This document shows positions 34,136 to 42,605 of a stretch of DNA of 64,000 bases, one piece after another. The stretch comes from Bradyrhizobium agreste (GTDB lineage: Bacteria; Pseudomonadota; Alphaproteobacteria; Rhizobiales; Xanthobacteraceae): NCBI RefSeq assembly GCF_016031625.1, contig NZ_JACCHP010000007.1:372001-436000 (forward strand). Reading direction: 5' to 3'. Both the position numbers and the translations under genes were made by a program. Position 1 is the first letter of the stretch; each line of letters starts with the position of its first letter. A model generated the notes under the pieces. The model made no database searches. It saw only the letters and a list, made by a program, of their open reading frames with translations, and was not told where the DNA came from.

Positions 34136-34771
34136 ATGCCCCACACCTCCGCCCTGCTCGGCTTCGCCCTGGTCTGCCTCGGTCTCGTGCTCACGCCGGG
34201 ACCGAACATGATCTACCTGATCTCGCGTTCGATCACGCAAGGGCCCGCGGCCGGCATCGTCTCGCTCGGCGGCGTCGCGCTCGGCTTCGTGTTCTACATG
34301 CTGTGTGCGGCGTTTGGCATCACGGCGCTCCTGCTCGCCATTCCCTTTGCCTATGACGCGCTGCGTTTCGCCGGCGCCGGCTATTTGCTGTGGCTCGCCT
34401 GGCAGGCGGTGAAGCCGGGCGGGCGTTCGCCGTTCCAGGTGAGAAAGCTCGCCATCGACAGCCCGCGCAAATTGTTCGCGATGGGCTTCGTCACCAACCT
34501 GCTCAACCCGAAAATCGCCATGCTGTATCTGGCGCTGCTGCCGCAGTTCATCGATCCGACCGCCGGCAGCGTGCTGACGCAGTCGGTGGTGCTGGGCGCG
34601 ATCCAGATCGCGATCAGCGTCAGCGTCAACGCGATGATCGCGCTCGCCGCCGGCTCGATCGCGCTGTTCCTGGCTAGGCGGCCGAGCTGGATGCTGGTGC
34701 AGCGCTGGCTGATGGGCACCGTGCTGGCCGGGCTCGCGGTGCGGATGGCGGTCGAAGCGAAGAAGGTGTGA
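34136..34771 (+). CDS. LysE family exporter
   Basis: The 211-residue protein has six hydrophobic helices and the RhtB/LysE opening LVLTPGPNMIYLISRSI with its conserved glycine-proline pair. The central NLLNPKIAMLYLALLPQF motif is also typical. These exporters remove amino acids or homoserine lactone-like molecules; the substrate here cannot be told. The gene stands alone between two repeat-rich gaps. Confidence 0.92.
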   Translation: MPHTSALLGFALVCLGLVLTPGPNMIYLISRSITQGPAAGIVSLGGVALGFVFYMLCAAFGITALLLAIPFAYDALRFAGAGYLLWLAWQAVKPGGRSPFQVRKLAIDSPRKLFAMGFVTNLLNPKIAMLYLALLPQFIDPTAGSVLTQSVVLGAIQIAISVSVNAMIALAAGSIALFLARRPSWMLVQRWLMGTVLAGLAVRMAVEAKKV

Positions 34772-34780
34772 GGGCTTTTT

Positions 34781-34940
34781 ACCCTCCCCTGGAGGGGGAG
34801 GGTCGCTACGCATGCAGCGAAGCGGAATGCGTAGCGGGGTGGGGTGATCTCTCCACACGGGCAGTGTTCGTTGCGGAGAGACCGTCACCCCACCCCGCTC
34901 GCGCTACGCGCGATCGACCCTCCCCCTCCAGGGGAGGGTA
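34781..34940. repeat. Long inverted repeat between LysE and GST genes (family D-like)
   Basis: ACCCTCCCCTGGAGGGGGAG on the left mirrors CCCTCCAGGGGAGGGT on the right. Inner arms GCGTAGCGGGGTGGGGTGA and TCACCCCACCCCGC also pair. It separates the convergent LysE and glutathione transferase genes and could terminate in both directions, although no T-run is evident. Confidence 0.75.
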
Positions 34941-34948
34941 AGCGAAGC

Positions 34949-35575
34949 TCAATCCAGCTTCGCGTCCATGCCGCGCTGCACGGCCGGGCGCGCCATCAGG
35001 ACCTCGTACCAGCGCTTGACATTGGGGAAGTCGGCGAGATCAACCTTGTGGCGAGGATGGCGCCAGGCCCAGCCGAGGATGGCAAAATCGGCAACCGAGA
35101 GCTCGCCGGCGACGAAGTCGCGGCCCTCCAGGCGGCGCTCGAGCACGCCATAGAGCCGGCGCGTCTCGGCCATGAAGCGCTTCAGGCCGTAGGCCCGGTC
35201 CTGCTCGTTCTCGAGTGCGATGAAATGGTGCACCTGGCCGGGCATCGGGCCGAACCCGCCCATCTGCCACATCAGCCATTCGTAGACCGGGATGCGCTCG
35301 CTTAGCGATTTCGGCAGGAATCTGCCGGTCTTTTCACCGAGATAGAGCAGGATCGCACCGGATTCGAAGATGCTGACGGGCTTGCCGTCGGGCCCGTCGG
35401 GATCGACGATCGCAGGGATCTTGTTGTTGGGCGAGAGCTTGAGGAACTCGGGCGCCATCTGCTCGCCCTTGGTGATGTTCACCGGGATCACCTTGTAGGG
35501 CAGCTCCATCTCCTCCAGCGCGACCGAGATCTTGCGGCCGTTCGGCGTGTTCCAGGTATAGAGCTCGATGGTCAT
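34949..35575 (-). CDS. Glutathione S-transferase family protein
   Basis: The 208-residue protein has the thioredoxin-like N-domain ([20 protein letters not shown], with a catalytic-region Thr/Asn and cis-Pro in [10 protein letters not shown]) and the helical C-domain ([20 protein letters not shown]). The [10 protein letters not shown] start resembles the YfcG/Ure2p-like nu-class, which acts as a disulfide-bond reductase. It is divergent from pyrE with a 172-nt gap. The physiological substrate is unknown. Confidence 0.92.
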   Translation of the reverse strand: MTIELYTWNTPNGRKISVALEEMELPYKVIPVNITKGEQMAPEFLKLSPNNKIPAIVDPDGPDGKPVSIFESGAILLYLGEKTGRFLPKSLSERIPVYEWLMWQMGGFGPMPGQVHHFIALENEQDRAYGLKRFMAETRRLYGVLERRLEGRDFVAGELSVADFAILGWAWRHPRHKVDLADFPNVKRWYEVLMARPAVQRGMDAKLD

Positions 35576-35747
35576 TCAGTATCCTTCCCCAAGAGGCGTG
35601 CTCCCTCACCTACTCCAGAAGGTTGCGCCGTCACAACCGGCGGACCGGGATGGCCGATCCCTGTTGACGGGAGACGCTCCCTCTGGAATGTCGCCTCCGT
35701 CGCGGATAAATTCCGCCTCCTCCAAAAACGCTGTTCGAGGGACCGCC

Positions 35748-36311
35748 GTGTCGAAATCAGCCTCCCGCGCCCGCCTGTTCGAGATCATCCGCCGGCGCTC
35801 GTTCGGCCGCGGCGAGGTGACGCTCGCGTCGGGCCGCAAGAGCGATTTCTACTTCAACCTCAAGCCGACCATGCTCGACCCCGAGGGCGCGACGCTGCTC
35901 GCCGAGCTGACTTACGAGGCGCTCAAGGACGACCAGCTCGATTTCATCGGCGGGCTCGAGATGGGCGCGGTGCCGCTCGCCGGCGCGCTGGCGCAGATCT
36001 CCTGGATCAAGGGTCATCCGATCGCGGCGTTCTTCGTGCGCAAGAAGCCGAAGGAGCACGGTGCGAAGCTCGCGATCGAGGGCCTGCCCAAGGGCGAGAC
36101 GTTGGCCGGCAAGCGCGTCGTGATCGTCGAGGACGTCACCACCACCGGCGGCTCGGCGATGAAGGCGGTGGAATCGGTGCGCGAGGCCGGGGCCAATGTC
36201 GTGCTGGTGCTGACCATGGTCGATCGCGAGGAAGGCGCCACCGACACGTTCGGTGCGGCCGGCCTGCCGTTCCGCTCGCTGTACAAGGCGTCGGAATTCT
36301 TGAAGGGGTGA
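35748..36311 (+). CDS. pyrE: PyrE, orotate phosphoribosyltransferase
   Basis: The 187-residue enzyme transfers phosphoribose from PRPP to orotate in pyrimidine synthesis. The PRPP loop [20 protein letters not shown] and the opening [19 protein letters not shown] are clear. I chose the GTG at 35748 because a GAGG site stands 7 nt before it and this gives the usual length; an ATG at 35688 would add 20 unconserved residues. Monocistronic. Confidence 0.94.
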   Translation: MSKSASRARLFEIIRRRSFGRGEVTLASGRKSDFYFNLKPTMLDPEGATLLAELTYEALKDDQLDFIGGLEMGAVPLAGALAQISWIKGHPIAAFFVRKKPKEHGAKLAIEGLPKGETLAGKRVVIVEDVTTTGGSAMKAVESVREAGANVVLVLTMVDREEGATDTFGAAGLPFRSLYKASEFLKG

Positions 36312-36451
36312 AGTGGCGGAAGTTTCTCCGCTGTCATGCCTCAGTGTGCCCCGGTAGCAACTATCTGTCCAAAGCTGGACCCGGCCTCAAAGAGGCCACC
36401 GCCTCGTCTTGAAACCGCCTCCGCTCAACTGCTCATTTACCATCCCGCTTT

Positions 36452-37336
36452 ATGGTGAATCGTGTGCTGAGATCTCTCGGTCCCAGCCGGTTCAGTAGCG
36501 TTGGGTGGAGTAGGCGTTTGTGTACAATCTCGTCCCATGCGCGCCGGCGGCGTCGCGCGATGCTTGTGACCGCCATGCTCGCAGCGCCGCTGCTCGCAGC
36601 TCCGGCCCCGGTTTCGGCCGAAGGCCTGTTCGATTTCCTCTTCGGCGGAATGCAGCAGCAGCGGCCGCAGCGCGAGGTGCCGCAGGCGAGCTCTTACGTC
36701 GATCCCTTCAGCAGCCAGCAGAATGGCGCCACGCCGCAATATGTGCCGCCAACCCGCTCGGCTGCGGCCGGCGGCTCGGGCCCGGCCTTCTGCGTGCGCA
36801 GTTGCGACGGGAAATACTTTCCGCTGATGCGCGGCCTCGCCTCACCCGCGCAGATGTGTCAGGCGTTCTGCCCTGCCAGCGCGACCAAGGTCTATTTCGG
36901 CTCGTCGATCGACGGCGCCTATTCACAGACCGGCGAGCGCTACGCCGACAGCGAGAACGCGTTCGCCTACCGCAAGGCGCTGCGCGCCGATTGCACCTGC
37001 AACGGCCGTGAGCCGGTCGGTCTTGCCCCGGTCGACCTTGCGCTGGATTCCTCGCTGAAGGCCGGCGACGTGATCGCCACCACGGACGGCCTCGTCGCCT
37101 ATACCGGCGTCCGCGTCGGCAACGACCAGGCTGCGGATTTCACCCCGGTGGCCTCCTATCCCGGTCTCACCGCGCAGGTTCGCGCGCGGCTCGGCGAGAT
37201 GAAGGTGGCACCGGTGCGGGCTGAGACGGTGTCGACAGATACGCCGGCATCAAACGAGATCGTGCGCGAGCCGCTGCCGGATGTGTCGGTGCCGAAGACG
37301 GCCGCGAAGCCGGCGAAGCGCGCGGGGTTGGATTAG
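36452..37336 (+). CDS. DUF2865 secreted protein
   Basis: The frame gives up to 294 residues. After an Arg-rich start comes a hydrophobic signal (MLVTAMLAAPLLAAPAPVSA, from 36560) and then a Gln/Pro-rich linker. The DUF2865 domain follows, with cysteines in AFCVRSCDGKYFPLMRG, QMCQAFCPAS and DCTCNGREPV. The cysteine pattern suggests two or three disulfides in the periplasm. The true start could be 36452 or 36560. The family is common in Bradyrhizobium and has no known function. A Lys/Ala tail ends the protein, and a family B repeat follows. Confidence 0.85.
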   Translation: MVNRVLRSLGPSRFSSVGWSRRLCTISSHARRRRRAMLVTAMLAAPLLAAPAPVSAEGLFDFLFGGMQQQRPQREVPQASSYVDPFSSQQNGATPQYVPPTRSAAAGGSGPAFCVRSCDGKYFPLMRGLASPAQMCQAFCPASATKVYFGSSIDGAYSQTGERYADSENAFAYRKALRADCTCNGREPVGLAPVDLALDSSLKAGDVIATTDGLVAYTGVRVGNDQAADFTPVASYPGLTAQVRARLGEMKVAPVRAETVSTDTPASNEIVREPLPDVSVPKTAAKPAKRAGLD

Positions 37337-37346
37337 GCGAATGAGT

Positions 37347-37450
37347 CGTCATTCCGGGGCGATGCGTCAGCATCGAACCCGGAATCTCGAGATTCTCAGG
37401 TGCGCAATTGCGCACCATAGTTCATCGCTGCGCGATGCCCCGGAATGACG
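37347..37450. repeat. Family B palindromic repeat, copy B2
   Basis: Ends CGTCATTCCGGGGCGATGCG and CGCGATGCCCCGGAATGACG are near-perfect complements. The core GAATCTCGAGATTCTCAGG, with its CTCGAG centre, matches copies B1 and B4. Confidence 0.85.
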
Positions 37451-37466
37451 GCTCGCTAGCAAGCCG

Positions 37467-37898
37467 TCACCTCCCGATGATCACCCCGATCACGTTGGGC
37501 GCGGCCAGATATTTCTCCTCGATCGCCGCACGCGCGGCGGCGCGGTTCTCCGGCGTCAGGAGACCGCGCTTCTCGGCCAGGATCATCCAGCAGAAGCCCC
37601 ACCAATCCGTCAGCATGCCCTGATCGCCGACGAGGTCATAGCCCTGCTCGGCCGCGAAGATGCGCGCATGCGCTTCGTCCAGCGTGTCGAGAAACAGATG
37701 ATCCTCGGGCGAGAACAGATCGTCGCTGACGTCGTCGATGGTGTAGCCCCAGATCGACTGGCACACCGCATTGAACTCGCGGTCGAACTGGTCGTCATCG
37801 ACGGCATGGCGCAGAGCTGTCTGATGCAGCCGTGACAGCGAGCGCGCGAAATCGGCAATCCGGGTGAGGGCAAACTGGTCGAAGGCAATGGTGGACAT
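37467..37898 (-). CDS. Conserved hypothetical protein, 143 residues
   Basis: A soluble acidic protein without signal peptide or membrane helix. Recognisable stretches are LTRIADFARSLSRLHQTALR and LTDWWGFCWMILAEKRGLL. The Trp-rich middle looks like a conserved core. I do not recognise a named family. A GC-poor 117-nt promoter-like gap separates it from pdeM, which runs in the same direction upstream. Codon use is ordinary for the genome. Confidence 0.75.
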   Translation of the reverse strand: MSTIAFDQFALTRIADFARSLSRLHQTALRHAVDDDQFDREFNAVCQSIWGYTIDDVSDDLFSPEDHLFLDTLDEAHARIFAAEQGYDLVGDQGMLTDWWGFCWMILAEKRGLLTPENRAAARAAIEEKYLAAPNVIGVIIGR

Positions 37899-38015
37899 GT
37901 AGTCCTCGCAAAGTCGGACAGACGCTAGATATTGTATCGGCTAGGCGCCGAATCACAATGATATATCAAAGACTTGCTAAAGTGTTCTTAATTTGTTCCG
38001 ACGCGCCGCTGAATC

Positions 38016-38714
38016 TCAGGAACAGCGTGACGCCGCAATGGCGTGGACGCGGCGGTCGCCGAGCAGATGGGCCACAAAGCCATTCGCCGGAAAGATCCTG
38101 GCGAAGGCTGCATCGCGGATGCTGAGGCCGCCGGCATAGGCGCCGAACGCGGGCATCACCGCCCGCATCCCGTCGCTGGCAAAGCAGCGGCGCTCCATGA
38201 AACGGCCGCGCGCCGAGACGCGCGCCTTCGGATGCAGATGGCCGGCGATCTCGCCGTGGGCGCCGGTCGGCTCGTGGCGGAAGGTGATCGGGCCGATCGC
38301 GACTTCGTCCGCGATGGTGCCGCCGAGATCGCGCGGCAGCATGGGATCATGATTGCCCGAGATCCAGATCCAGTCGCGGCCGGTCTGGAGTGCGGCCACC
38401 GCGTCGCGGTCCGCGGGGGACAGACGCTCATGCGCGCTGCGGTCGTGAAAACTGTCACCGAGCGCGATGACGGTTCGCGGATCATGGCGGGAGATGACAG
38501 CAGCGAGCCGGCCGAGCGTCGCGATGGTGTCGTAAGGCGGCAGCAGTACGCCGCGCGTCGCGAAGCTCGACCCCTTTTCCAGATGCAGGTCGGAGACGAC
38601 GAGCAGGCGCTGCTCTTCCCAGAACAGCGCGCCGGAGAGATCGGCGTGGAGCGAGATGCCGGCGACATCCAAACTCCGTGTCGAAGAGGTGGATAGCGCA
38701 ACGATTTCCGTCAT
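38016..38714 (-). CDS. pdeM: PdeM, ligase-associated metallophosphoesterase
   Basis: The 232-residue protein is a calcineurin-like phosphoesterase with motifs VVSDLHLEKGSSF, VIALGDSFHD, WISGNHDPML and GHLHPK. It matches the ligase-associated DNA damage response endonuclease PdeM, which usually sits with a DEXH helicase, an exonuclease and an ATP-dependent ligase. The helicase is the upstream gene here, while ligase and exonuclease are not in the window. The ATG at 38714 lies inside a family A repeat (the CAT of CGTCATAGCC). The longer in-frame start would translate the repeat. Confidence 0.9.
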   Translation of the reverse strand: MTEIVALSTSSTRSLDVAGISLHADLSGALFWEEQRLLVVSDLHLEKGSSFATRGVLLPPYDTIATLGRLAAVISRHDPRTVIALGDSFHDRSAHERLSPADRDAVAALQTGRDWIWISGNHDPMLPRDLGGTIADEVAIGPITFRHEPTGAHGEIAGHLHPKARVSARGRFMERRCFASDGMRAVMPAFGAYAGGLSIRDAAFARIFPANGFVAHLLGDRRVHAIAASRCS

Positions 38715-38793
38715 AGCCGGGCTTGTCCCGGCCATCCACGTTCTTGCTGCGGCGAGTAAGACGTGGATGCCCGGGTCAAGCCCGGGCATGACG
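38709..38793. repeat. Family A palindromic repeat, copy A5
   Basis: Arms CGTCATAGCCGGGCTTGTCC and GGTCAAGCCCGGGCATGACG enclose a CCACGTTCTTG / GACGTGGATG pair. Its left end supplies the start codon of pdeM. It lies between the helicase gene and pdeM, interrupting an otherwise adjacent pair. Confidence 0.85.
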
Positions 38794-38830
38794 GTGTGGA
38801 TGTATTAGCGCGCGCCACTGGCAAAATTCT

Positions 38831-41419
38831 CTACGACATCGCCTCTTTGACGAGTTCGTCGGCGGCTTCCGCCAACAATTCGTCTGCAGCTTCGCCATAA
38901 ACTGACTCGCGGCCGATTTCCAGCATCACGGGCACCGCGAGCGGGGAGACGTGGTCGAGTTCCCGGTGCGTGATGCGGCCGTGGATGCGCATCAGCATGT
39001 CGCCGAGGCGGCGCAGATCGAGCAGGCCGGTGGCGGCATCTGCGCGCGCGGCGCGGAGCAGGACGTGATCGGCCTGGTGCTTGCGCAGCACGTCGTAGAC
39101 GAGATCGGTCGAGAACAGCACCTGGCGGCGGCTCTTCTCTTCGCCGGTGTGCCGGCGCGCGATCAGGCCGGAGATGATCGCGCAGTTGCGGAAGGTGCGC
39201 TTCATCAGGGCGGATTCGGCGAGCCACGCTTCGAGATCATCGCCGAGCATGTCAGGGTCGAACAGCGCGTTGAGGTCGATCCGGCCCTGACGGATCATGA
39301 AGGAGAGGTCGCCGAGTCCCCAGATCGCCACCGCATATTCATTGGCGACGAAGCCGAGCGGCCGCGCGCGGACGCGCTCCAGCCGCCGCGTCAGCAGCAT
39401 GCCGAGGGTCTGATGCGCGAGACGTCCCTCGAAGGGGTAGCAGACGAGATAATGTTTGTTGGCACGTGGAAAGCTCTCGACCAGGAGCTCGCGCACCGCG
39501 GGCACGCGGGAGACGTCCTTCTGCAGCAACAGCCAGTCGCGCACCTGCTCCGGCAGGCCGCCCCAGGCGCGCCCGTCGTCGAGCAGCCGGCGCACGCGCT
39601 CGGCGAGATAGGTCGACAGCGGAAACTTGCCGCCCATATAGGACGGCACCTTGGGGTCCTTGTCATGCGCGCGCGAGACATAGACCTGATCCTCGACCAG
39701 GGTCTCGTAGCGCACCACCTCGCCGGAGAACACAAAGGTGTCGCCGGGGGAGAGGCCCTCGATGAAGGCTTCCTCGATCTCGCCGAGCAGCCGGCCGCCA
39801 CGCGCGATCACGCCTGTCGATCCGCCTGCTTTTCCTTGCCCGCCGCCGCGCGAGCGCACCAGCCGCACCTTCAGCATGTCGTCCTCGACGATGGTGCCGA
39901 CATTCATGCGGTAGCTCTGCCGCACTTTGGGATTGGCGACGCGCCAGCGTCCCTCCTTGTCCTGCCTGATGCGGGCGAAGCGCTCATAGGTCTTCAGCGC
40001 GTAACCACCGGAAGCGACGAAATCGACGACGTCGTCGAAATCCGGTCGCGACAGGCTTGCGTAGGGCGCGGCGGTGCGGACCTCGGCATAGAGCTCGTCG
40101 CTGAAAAACGGCTCGCCGCACGCGCAGCCGAGCACATGCTGGGCCAACACGTCGAGGGCGCCCGTGCGCAAGGGCGGCGTGTCCTGCGCATTCTCGGCGA
40201 TGGCGTCGATGGCGACGCGGCACTCCAGCACTTCGAAACGGTTGGCCGGCACCAGCACCGCGCGCGAAGCTTCATCGAGGCGATGGTTGGCGCGCCCGAT
40301 CCGCTGCATCAGGCGCGAAGAGCCTTTTGGCGCGCCGATATTGACGACGAGGTCGACGTCGCCCCAATCGACGCCGAGGTCGAGCGAGGAGGTGCAGACC
40401 ACGCCGCGCAGCCGGCCCGCCGACATGGCGTCCTCGACCTTGCGGCGTTGCGCGACGTCGAGCGAGCCGTGATGCAGCGCGATGGCAAGGCCGTCGTCGT
40501 TCATGCTCCAGAGATTCTGGAACAGCATCTCGGCCTGGCTGCGGGTGTTGACGAAGACCAGCGTGGTCTTGTTGGCCTTGATCAGCTCGTAGATCTCGGA
40601 GAGCGCGTGACGCGCGCTGTGGCCGGCCCAGGGTAGGCGCTCGCGCGTGTCGAGCATCTCGACCACGGGCGGCGCCGCACCGCCGGCGAGGACGATGTCG
40701 GCTGCGCGCTCCCTGCCGTCGGGCTGCGGCACCAGGAAGCGCGCGAGCTGCTCCGGCTCGGCCACCGTCGCCGATAGGCCGATCGCGCGCATCTGCGGCG
40801 CGAGGCGCCAGAGCCGCGCCAGCCCGAGCGAGAGCAGATCGCCGCGCTTGGACGTGACCAGCGCATGCAGCTCGTCGAGCACGATGCGCTTCAGGGCAGA
40901 AAACAGAAACGGCGCGTCGTCGGAGGAGAGCAGCAGCGCGAGCTGCTCGGGCGTCGTCAGCAACACATCAGGCGGATAGCGCCGCTGCCGCTGACGGCGC
41001 GAGACCGGCGTATCGCCGGTGCGGGTCTCGACCTTGATGGGCAAGCCCATCTCCGCGATGGGACGCTCGAGGTTGCGCGCGATGTCGACGGCGAGTGCCT
41101 TGAGTGGCGAGATGTAGAGCGTGTGCAGACCGCCGCTGCGCTCCACGCTGCGGCCGGTGGAGATGAGGCTCTTCTTCGCGCCGGCGTCGCGTGTCAGCGG
41201 CTGCGTCGACAGCTCCACCAGCGTCGGCAGAAATCCCGCCAGCGTCTTGCCGGCACCGGTTGGCGCAATCAGCAGGGCCGAGCGGTCCTCGCGCGCCTTC
41301 TGCAGCAGTGCCAATTGATGCGCGCGCGGCGACCAGCCGCGAGCTGCGAACCAGGCCTGGAAGCGATCCGGCAGCAGCGCGGCCGGCTCGGCCGATGTTT
41401 GGAGGATACGGGGCGGCAC
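38831..41419 (-). CDS. Ligase-associated DNA damage response DEXH-box helicase (Lhr-like)
   Basis: The 862-residue helicase has Walker A APTGAGKTLAGFLPTLVEL, the DEXH box VLDELHALV, helicase C with STRTS-like QRIGRANHRLDEAS, and a long C-terminal Lhr-type winged helix and beta-barrel region (for example SRGGGQGKAGGS, VSPLAVPVMLEIGRE). It belongs to the Lhr-like helicases of the ligase-associated repair cluster. pdeM follows 116 nt downstream on the same strand, separated by a repeat. The associated ligase is not seen in the window. Confidence 0.94.
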   Translation of the reverse strand: MPPRILQTSAEPAALLPDRFQAWFAARGWSPRAHQLALLQKAREDRSALLIAPTGAGKTLAGFLPTLVELSTQPLTRDAGAKKSLISTGRSVERSGGLHTLYISPLKALAVDIARNLERPIAEMGLPIKVETRTGDTPVSRRQRQRRYPPDVLLTTPEQLALLLSSDDAPFLFSALKRIVLDELHALVTSKRGDLLSLGLARLWRLAPQMRAIGLSATVAEPEQLARFLVPQPDGRERAADIVLAGGAAPPVVEMLDTRERLPWAGHSARHALSEIYELIKANKTTLVFVNTRSQAEMLFQNLWSMNDDGLAIALHHGSLDVAQRRKVEDAMSAGRLRGVVCTSSLDLGVDWGDVDLVVNIGAPKGSSRLMQRIGRANHRLDEASRAVLVPANRFEVLECRVAIDAIAENAQDTPPLRTGALDVLAQHVLGCACGEPFFSDELYAEVRTAAPYASLSRPDFDDVVDFVASGGYALKTYERFARIRQDKEGRWRVANPKVRQSYRMNVGTIVEDDMLKVRLVRSRGGGQGKAGGSTGVIARGGRLLGEIEEAFIEGLSPGDTFVFSGEVVRYETLVEDQVYVSRAHDKDPKVPSYMGGKFPLSTYLAERVRRLLDDGRAWGGLPEQVRDWLLLQKDVSRVPAVRELLVESFPRANKHYLVCYPFEGRLAHQTLGMLLTRRLERVRARPLGFVANEYAVAIWGLGDLSFMIRQGRIDLNALFDPDMLGDDLEAWLAESALMKRTFRNCAIISGLIARRHTGEEKSRRQVLFSTDLVYDVLRKHQADHVLLRAARADAATGLLDLRRLGDMLMRIHGRITHRELDHVSPLAVPVMLEIGRESVYGEAADELLAEAADELVKEAMS

Positions 41420-41511
41420 GGCATGACAGGTAAGCCGTGCGGACGGGTTCGTCGAGAGGGGCTATGTAGGGGGTATCGCGTATGGCCCTTAGCGCGAGCT
41501 GAGCGCGCGCC

Positions 41512-41643
41512 TCGTCCTTCGAGACGACCGCTTCGCGGTCCCCTCAGCATGAGGCTAAGCAGCATCGGAGCCTGTCGAAACTGGCTCAACGCCCTCGATC
41601 CTCATCCTGAGGGCCCGCCAACGGCGGGCGTCTCGAAGGATGG
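41512..41643. repeat. Family E palindromic repeat
   Basis: TCGTCCTTCGAGACGACCG on the left and GGCGTCTCGAAGGATGG on the right form the outer arms; inner pairs are CCTCAGCATGAGG and CCTCATCCTGAGG. No other full copy occurs here, but such elements are frequent in Bradyrhizobium as I recall. Together with the half copy A6 it fills the gene-free stretch 41420-41732. Confidence 0.75.
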
Positions 41644-41686
41644 CCACAGGCGAGATCGCTCCATATGCGCATGCTAACCTCGCCGT

Positions 41687-41717
41687 CGTCATGGCCGGGC
41701 TTGTCCCGCCTGCGCGA
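41687..41717. repeat. Family A repeat, left arm only (copy A6)
   Basis: CGTCATGGCCGGGCTTGTCC begins a left arm that stops after CCCGCCTGCGCGACG. There is no right arm. It lies just downstream of the frameshifted NTF2-like gene. Confidence 0.7.
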
Positions 41718-41732
41718 CGAGGTCCAGATCTC

Positions 41733-42099
41733 TCACGCCCCCGCCGGCACCTGATCGAGAAATCCGGTCACGCTCCTGATCCGGCCGTCCTTCAGCACGG
41801 CGAAATCCGTGCCCTTGATCGGGCCTGTCGGCGCCATCGGGACCAAGTCCCCACGAGAAGCGGACGTGATCGCCATAGCCATTGGGCTCGCCGATCAGGT
41901 GGAATTTGAAATCGGGAAAGCGCTGCTGCACGCCTGCGATCAGCGCCTCGATGCCGTCCTGCCCGTCGCCCTTCATCACGGGATCGACGTAGCTCGCGTC
42001 CGTCGTCCAGCTTTCGCTCAGCAGCTCGCGGCGGCGGCCGGCGGTGCGCTCGTTCCAGAGCTCGATGTAGCGGCGGGCGATGGTGACGGGGTCGGTCAT
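41733..42099 (-). pseudogene. NTF2-like (SnoaL/ketosteroid-isomerase fold) gene with a frameshift
   Basis: The start MTDPVTIARRYIELWNERT leads through a normal NTF2-like domain (DASYVDPVMKGDGQDGIEAL, FHLIGEPNGYGDHVRFSW). At about 41830-41860 the frame changes. The correct continuation, PIKGTDFAVLKDGRIRSVTG followed by FLDQVPAG and TGA at 41733-41735, lies one frame away, while the straight frame turns into arginine-rich nonsense. One extra base restores the fit. The gene is therefore either inactivated or carries a sequencing error. Members of this fold act on small molecules or polyketides. No obvious operon partner exists. Confidence 0.75.
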
Positions 42100-42196
42100 G
42101 GTTCTCTCCTTCGATGGTGCCGTGGTGTTCGGCTGACCGTGACTATCGAAGGTCCGCGCGCGCCAATCGATTACCTCGGAGGTCATCGGCGTGCGC

Positions 42197-42232
42197 AAAA
42201 ACAAAGCGCGATGATGGCCTCATCGCGCTTTG
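42197..42232 (-). terminator. Rho-independent terminator of ridA
   Basis: A perfect 13-bp stem, CAAAGCGCGATGA (42202-42214) with TCATCGCGCTTTG (42220-42232), has a 5-nt loop. On the minus strand it is followed by TTTTTGCGC. It begins 23 nt after the ridA stop. Confidence 0.85.
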
Positions 42233-42254
42233 TCGCAGCTGTCTTGCTGGAAGG

Positions 42255-42605
42255 TTACTTCGCCGCCGTCACCATGATCTCGACGGTGTATTGCGGGGCA
42301 GCCAGCTTGGCTTCGACGGTGGCGCGCGCCGGCGTATTGCCGGGCGAGACCCAGGCGTCCCACACCGCGTTCATCTCGCCGAAGGTCTTTATGTCGGTGA
42401 GGTAGATCGTGGCCGAGAGCAGCTTCGACTTGTCGGTACCGGCCTTGGCGAGGTGGCCGTCGATCGTCTTCAGGATGTCCTGGGTCTGCTTGGTCACGCT
42501 TTCGCCGGCCGCGTTGTTGGCGACGACACCGGCGAGATAGACGGTGTTGCCGTGCACGACGGCCTGACTCATGCGCGGGCCGGTTTCAAAACGCTGAATG
42601 CTCAT
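42255..42605 (-). CDS. RidA family deaminase (YjgF-like)
   Basis: The 116-residue protein has the Rid fold and the signature region TPARATVEAKLAAPQYTVEI, with the substrate-carboxylate-binding Arg. RidA hydrolyses reactive enamine/imine intermediates from PLP enzymes. Whether this is archetypal RidA or a Rid2/3-type paralogue cannot be decided by eye. I start at ATG 42605; the longer frame is not coding. A strong terminator follows. Its upstream region contains a tandem 13-nt repeat. Confidence 0.92.
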   Translation of the reverse strand: MSIQRFETGPRMSQAVVHGNTVYLAGVVANNAAGESVTKQTQDILKTIDGHLAKAGTDKSKLLSATIYLTDIKTFGEMNAVWDAWVSPGNTPARATVEAKLAAPQYTVEIMVTAAK

